Shown here piece after piece: positions 6,951-10,009 of a DNA stretch of 10,009 nt. The translations under genes and the position numbers were made by a program. The first letter of the stretch is position 1; each line of letters starts with the position of its first letter. Below the pieces are notes generated by a model that worked only from the letters and a program-made list of their open reading frames with translations, was not told where the DNA came from and made no database searches. The stretch comes from Frankiales bacterium (GTDB lineage: Bacteria > Actinomycetota > Actinomycetes > Mycobacteriales > SCTD01), in the NCBI GenBank assembly GCA_004299215.1, contig SCTD01000290.1, positions 1 to 10,009 of the forward strand. Direction: 5' to 3'.

Positions 6951-8126
6951 TCAGGGCGACCCGGCACCGATGACCGCGCCGGGGTCGAGCGACTCGAGCG
7001 TGGGGCGGCCCAGCAGCGCCAGCGTGCTGTCGATCTCGACGCGCAGGAGCTCGATCACCCGCTCGACGCCGGCTTGGCCGCCGGCGGCCAGGCCGTAGAC
7101 CCAGGGCCGGCCGATCATGCAGGCCCTCGCGCCGAGCGCCAGCGCCTTGACGACGTCGCTGCCCCGGCGCACGCCGCCGTCGAGGTAGACCTCGGCTTGC
7201 CCGCCGACCGCCGCGACCACCTCCGGGAGCACGTCGGCGCTCCCCCGCAGGCCGTCGAGCTGCCGGCCACCGTGGTTGGACACCCACACCGCGTCGGCCC
7301 CGGCGTCCACCGACCGCCGGGCGTCGTCGGCTGTCATCACCCCCTTGACGACGAGCGGGCCGTCCCACAGCTCCTTCAGCCAGGTGACGTCGGCCCAGCC
7401 GACGGTGGGGTCGAACAGCTCGTTGACGACGTCCATCATCCGCAGCCGGTCGCGGGCGCCCAGGTCGGCGGAGGTGAAGTTCCCCATCGTCAGGCGGTGT
7501 CCGGACAGCTCGCTGACGGCGAGGCGGCGGAACCACCCGGCGTGCCGCAGGAGGTCCAGCGCCTGGTCGGCGCGCGGCCGTGGCGGCACCGTGAAGCCGT
7601 TGCGGAGGTCCCGCGTCCGGCGCGCGGCGACCGGCACGTCGACGGTCAGGCAGAGCGCGCGGAACCCCGCCTGCTGGGCCCGCTCGACGACGCGCCGCGT
7701 GAGCGCGCGGTCACGCCAGATGTAGAGCTGGAACCACTTCGGTCCCGCGCACGAGCGAGCGACGTCCTCCAGGCTCCAGGCCGACGACGAGCTCAGCGTC
7801 GACACCACGCCCGCCTCGCTCGCGGCCCGGGCCGCGGCGACCTCCCCGGTCGGATGGGCCAGCGCCGCCAGGCCGACGGGGGCCAGGACCACGGGGGAGT
7901 CGACCGGCGTGCCGAGCAGCGTCGTCGCCTGGCTGCGCCGGGAGACGTCCACGAGCGCCCGGGGGCGGAACGAGATCCCCTGCAGCGCAGCACGGTTGCG
8001 CGCGATCGTGATCTCGTCCTCGGCACCGCCCTCGACGAAGTCGCGCACGGTCCGGGGGAGGACGCGACGGGCCTCGGCCTGGACGTCGTCGACGCCGGCC
8101 GCTCGCGCCAGCCGTCGCGCGCTCAC
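6951..8126 (-). CDS. FMN-dependent L-2-hydroxyacid oxidase/dehydrogenase (LldD/glycolate oxidase family)
   Basis: A 391-aa TIM-barrel flavoenzyme oxidising an L-2-hydroxyacid to the 2-oxoacid, passing electrons to oxygen or a quinone. Residues matching spinach glycolate oxidase are Gln133/Tyr135 (QLYIW), Thr161 (TVDVP), Arg170, Lys261 (KGVM), the catalytic base His285 and Arg288 in SNHGGRQLDG (283-292). The phosphate-binding stretch is DGGVRRGSDVVKALALGAR (316-334). The substrate-carboxylate Tyr (spinach Tyr24) is replaced by Phe30 in RDFVEGGAED. The intact SNHGGRQLD motif argues against the mycofactocin enzyme MftD, which reads NHGGNNLD as I recall. The GTG start (8126) overlaps the stop of the upstream aldolase gene (GTGA), so the two are translationally coupled. 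The substrate is unknown; lactate, glycolate, mandelate or a longer hydroxyacid are all possible. Confidence 0.9.
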   Translation of the reverse strand: MSARRLARAAGVDDVQAEARRVLPRTVRDFVEGGAEDEITIARNRAALQGISFRPRALVDVSRRSQATTLLGTPVDSPVVLAPVGLAALAHPTGEVAAARAASEAGVVSTLSSSSAWSLEDVARSCAGPKWFQLYIWRDRALTRRVVERAQQAGFRALCLTVDVPVAARRTRDLRNGFTVPPRPRADQALDLLRHAGWFRRLAVSELSGHRLTMGNFTSADLGARDRLRMMDVVNELFDPTVGWADVTWLKELWDGPLVVKGVMTADDARRSVDAGADAVWVSNHGGRQLDGLRGSADVLPEVVAAVGGQAEVYLDGGVRRGSDVVKALALGARACMIGRPWVYGLAAGGQAGVERVIELLRVEIDSTLALLGRPTLESLDPGAVIGAGSP

Positions 8127-8944
8127 GGCCGCAGGCTCGCGCGCAGCTGCTCGACGCGGGCGGTCGCCGCGGCGCGGAGGAGGTCCGCATCGGTGCCCGC
8201 CGACACGAAGACCGCCCCCATCTCGACGTAGCGCGCGAGGACGGCCGGGTCCGTCACGCCGGCGACGCCGAAGGCTGTGCCCGCCGCAGCGGTCGCCGCA
8301 GCCACCTGCTCGTACATCCGGACGACGGCGGGGTCGTCGACCCGGCCGGGGATGCCGAGCCCCGCGGTGAGGTCCTGCGTGCCGACCAGGACGAGGTCGA
8401 TGCCTGGGACTGCGGCGATCTCACCCGCTGCGCTGACGGCCGCCTCGCTCTCGAGCATGACGCAGAGCAGCGCCGACGAGGTCAGCCGCTCCGCGAGCTC
8501 GGCCGGTGGCACGTCCTGGTAGTCGAGCAGCCTTGCCGAGCCGCAGGAGGACCGGCGACCCAGCGGCGGGAACAGGCACCGCTCGACCAGCAGCCCGGCC
8601 TGCTCGGCCGACTCGACGTGCGGGGCGATGATCCCCTGGCAGCCGGCGTCCAGCAGCCTGCCGGCGGCGTCGTCCTCCACCGACGCCACGCGCACCAGGG
8701 GGGTGATGCCGAGCGCCGTCGCGGTCGCGCCGAGCGCGGCCGCATCGGCCAGCGAGGCGGTCGAGTGCTCCAGGTCGACGTACAGGGCGTCGAAGCCGGC
8801 GGCCCGCGCGAGGAACGCCAGGTCCGTCGTCGCGGCCATCGTCACGCGCAGGCAGAGCGACAGCTCCCTCGCCGCGAGACGCTCCTTCAGCCGGTTGCGC
8901 AGCAGGGGGAACCGCGACGGGGAGTCGGAGGAGCGGTGGGGCAT
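8123..8944 (-). CDS. HpcH/HpaI-type class II pyruvate aldolase
   Basis: A 273-aa metal-dependent aldolase cleaving 4-hydroxy-2-oxoacids to pyruvate (or a close 2-oxoacid) and an aldehyde. Residues matching E. coli HpaI are Asp57 and His60 in YVDLEHS, Arg85 in PLVRVAS, metal-binding Glu165 in MLESEAA and Asp191 in VGTQDLTAGLG. GIIAPHVESAEQA (104-116) is also characteristic of the family. I chose ATG 8944 over the longer GTG at 8986 because GGAGG lies 5 nt upstream of the ATG, and the GTG has no ribosome site. Its stop overlaps the start of the hydroxyacid oxidase gene. The linked enzymes may act in sequence on one substrate. Relatives include 2-keto-3-deoxy-sugar-acid (GarL, RhmA) and 4-hydroxy-2-oxoheptanedioate aldolases; substrate choice cannot be read from sequence alone. 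Confidence 0.88.
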   Translation of the reverse strand: MPHRSSDSPSRFPLLRNRLKERLAARELSLCLRVTMAATTDLAFLARAAGFDALYVDLEHSTASLADAAALGATATALGITPLVRVASVEDDAAGRLLDAGCQGIIAPHVESAEQAGLLVERCLFPPLGRRSSCGSARLLDYQDVPPAELAERLTSSALLCVMLESEAAVSAAGEIAAVPGIDLVLVGTQDLTAGLGIPGRVDDPAVVRMYEQVAAATAAAGTAFGVAGVTDPAVLARYVEMGAVFVSAGTDADLLRAAATARVEQLRASLRP

Positions 8945-8949
8945 TCCGG

Positions 8950-8954
8950 CCTCC
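8950..8954 (-). promoter_or_regulatory. Ribosome binding site that fixes the aldolase start
   Basis: On the minus strand GGAGG lies 5 nt before ATG 8944, a strong Shine-Dalgarno match. It supports the shorter 273-residue protein over the GTG start 14 codons upstream. Confidence 0.75.
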
Positions 8955-9025
8955 GGTTCGCGGCAGGGAGGGACAGTGTGCGTCACGCGACGGGTGCAGC
9001 GGGCGCCCGGTCGTCCCGGAAGGGA

Positions 9026-9054
9026 TGGACAATGCTCGAGGGCGAACTAATAAT
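9026..9054 (+). promoter_or_regulatory. Predicted sigma70-type promoter for the monooxygenase gene
   Basis: TGGACA (9026-9031; 5 of 6 to TTGACA) and AATAAT (9049-9054; 5 of 6 to TATAAT) are separated by an ideal 17 nt. The AT-rich -10 stands out in a very GC-rich background. Transcription would begin near 9061, leaving a leader of about 20 nt that contains the GGGAAGG ribosome site at 9067-9073. Confidence 0.6.
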
Positions 9055-9081
9055 AGGACCGAACTCGGGAAGGCGGTGACG

Positions 9082-10009
9082 ATGACGGCAGGAAGTCGGC
9101 CCTCTCGGGTGGCGGTCATCGGGGCGGGGGCAGCCGGCCTGTGCGCGGCCAGGCACCTGCTGGCTCGCGGCGTCGACGTGACGGTCCTCGAGCTGGGCTC
9201 GTGCGTCGGCGGGCTGTGGGTCTACGAGAACGACAGCGGCAGGAGCCCGGCGTACAGGTCGCTGCACATCAACTCCGAGGCTGCCGTCACCGCCTTCGAG
9301 GACTTCCCCTTCCCCGCGGGGACCCCGCTCTTCCCGTCTCACGCCGAGGTGCGCTCCTACCTCGAGGACTACGCCCGGGCGTTCGGCATCACCCCCCGGA
9401 TCCGCTTCCGGACCGCGGTCACCGCCGTCGAGCCGCTGCCGGCAGACCGCTGGCTGCTCCGGCTGGGAGACGGCTCGACCGAGGACGTCGACGCGGTGGT
9501 CGTCGCGACCGGTCACCAGGCCGAGCCCAGCCATCCGCCGTTCCGGGACGACTTCGCCGGCACGTACCTGCACGTGCACGACTACCGGGTGCCCGAGCCG
9601 TTCGCCGGGAAGCGGGTCCTGGTGGTCGGGACGGGCAACAGCGCCATGGACTCCGCCGCCGACCTGGCGGGCGTGGCGGCCACCGTGGCCGTCGTCGCAC
9701 GGTCGCCGGTGCTCATCATGCCGCGGATGCTCTTCGGCGTCCCGACCGCGCGCGTCCTTGCCCGGATCGAGCGGCCCTGGATGCCGTGGGCGCTGCGCCG
9801 GCGGCTGCGCGTGCTGCTCGCCACGATCGTGCACGGCCGCATGGAGAGGTGGGGTCTGACGACTCCGACAACGCGGACGCACCCGACCGGGCACGCGACG
9901 ATCATGTCGCACGCGGCGTACGGCCGGGTCGTCTTCCGGCCCGGCATCACGGCGGTGCGCGGGACCGAGGTGGAGTTCGCCGACGGCCGCCGCGAGGAGT
10001 TCGACGTCA
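9082..10009 (+). CDS. Flavin-containing monooxygenase, N-terminal 309 residues
   Basis: An FAD- and NADPH-dependent class B monooxygenase, cut off by the window end; the family usually has about 430-500 aa, so roughly two thirds is seen. The frame from ATG 9082 is open to the last base. Visible motifs are the FAD-binding GAGAAG (14-19) with VLELGSCVGGLW on the following strand, ATGH (142-145), the FMO signature FxGxxxHxxxYR as FAGTYLHVHDYR (158-169), and the NADPH-binding GTGNSAMD (183-190). The signature separates it from plain thioredoxin-reductase-like oxidoreductases. It could hydroxylate N or S atoms or act as a Baeyer-Villiger enzyme; the substrate is unknown. GGGAAGG precedes the ATG by 8 nt; an in-frame GTG at 9076 would add two residues. 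It is divergent from the aldolase/oxidase unit. Confidence 0.9.
   Translation, partial: MTAGSRPSRVAVIGAGAAGLCAARHLLARGVDVTVLELGSCVGGLWVYENDSGRSPAYRSLHINSEAAVTAFEDFPFPAGTPLFPSHAEVRSYLEDYARAFGITPRIRFRTAVTAVEPLPADRWLLRLGDGSTEDVDAVVVATGHQAEPSHPPFRDDFAGTYLHVHDYRVPEPFAGKRVLVVGTGNSAMDSAADLAGVAATVAVVARSPVLIMPRMLFGVPTARVLARIERPWMPWALRRRLRVLLATIVHGRMERWGLTTPTTRTHPTGHATIMSHAAYGRVVFRPGITAVRGTEVEFADGRREEFDV

Larger units (their letters stand above)
8945..9081. promoter_or_regulatory. Divergent intergenic region, aldolase unit versus monooxygenase
   Basis: These 137 nt lie between two divergent starts. They hold the aldolase ribosome site, a GGGCGCCC palindrome (9001-9008), the plus-strand promoter and a direct repeat of CGAACT (9043-9048 and 9060-9065, 17-nt period). 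I could not define a minus-strand promoter for the aldolase unit. Shared control of the two divergent units by one regulator is plausible but not shown. Confidence 0.5.

Noticed and set aside
5683..7536. Minus-strand open frame of about 617 codons across the exporter and part of the oxidase gene
   Set aside because: Shadow frame with Arg/Pro/Gln-rich translation; part of it is merely the oxidase gene read in the wrong frame.
6951..8126. Mycofactocin biosynthesis enzyme MftD
   Set aside because: The canonical SNHGGRQLDG with its catalytic Arg is intact and no mftA, B, C, E or F gene is nearby.
6402..8231. Plus-strand open frame of about 609 codons across the exporter end and the oxidase
   Set aside because: No motif, overlaps two well-supported genes in other frames.
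8945..8986. N-terminal extension of the aldolase from GTG 8986
   Set aside because: No ribosome site before the GTG, whereas ATG 8944 has GGAGG at good spacing.
1..10009. CRISPR array, tRNA or rRNA gene, insertion sequence, attachment site
   Set aside because: No regularly spaced repeats, no tRNA-like or rRNA-like stretch noticed, and no transposase or integrase motif in any frame.

Overview
The window is very GC-rich, with strong G/C bias at third codon positions and genes packed with little spacing. Together with an LGFP-repeat cell-wall protein at the left edge, this points to a high-GC actinobacterium, possibly a Geodermatophilaceae-like or related lineage. The lineage is a guess and GC was judged by eye. 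I see no transposase, integrase, tRNA, rRNA or CRISPR array.

Layout, left to right. (1) 2-229 (+): the 3' end of an LGFP-repeat protein. (2) 234-1667 (-): a GAF-GAF-GGDEF diguanylate cyclase, convergent with the first gene. (3) 1668-1831: a divergent control region carrying an inverted repeat. (4) 1832-5390 (+): a probable operon of short E. coli-type serA (D-3-phosphoglycerate dehydrogenase), an FAD-linked D-2-hydroxyacid (probably D-2-hydroxyglutarate) dehydrogenase overlapping it by ATGA, and a medium-chain zinc-type dehydrogenase 32 nt further on. (5) 5458-6942 (+): a 14-helix DHA2-type MFS exporter after a hairpin. (6) 8944-6951 (-): a two-gene unit of HpcH/HpaI-type class II aldolase and FMN-dependent L-2-hydroxyacid oxidase/dehydrogenase, overlapping by GTGA. 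(7) 8945-9081: a divergent promoter region with a near-consensus sigma70-type promoter. (8) 9082 to the window end (+): an incomplete flavin-containing monooxygenase.

How the genes may work together. The serA/FAD-dehydrogenase pair fits known biochemistry. SerA can reduce 2-oxoglutarate to D-2-hydroxyglutarate as well as oxidise 3-phosphoglycerate, and a D-2-hydroxyglutarate dehydrogenase returns that product to 2-oxoglutarate, draining the electrons to an acceptor and pulling serine synthesis forward. The aldolase/hydroxyacid oxidase pair looks like a small catabolic module: oxidise a 2,4-dihydroxyacid to a 4-hydroxy-2-oxoacid, then cleave it to pyruvate (or a related 2-oxoacid) plus an aldehyde. 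That substrate is inferred. The exporter, the medium-chain dehydrogenase and the monooxygenase may belong to the same accessory metabolism, but only proximity supports this. I found no wholly new system. The best leads are the translationally coupled serA/D-2-HGDH pair, the coupled aldolase/oxidase pair, and unusual active-site or regulatory residues in the cyclase, the oxidase and the medium-chain dehydrogenase.
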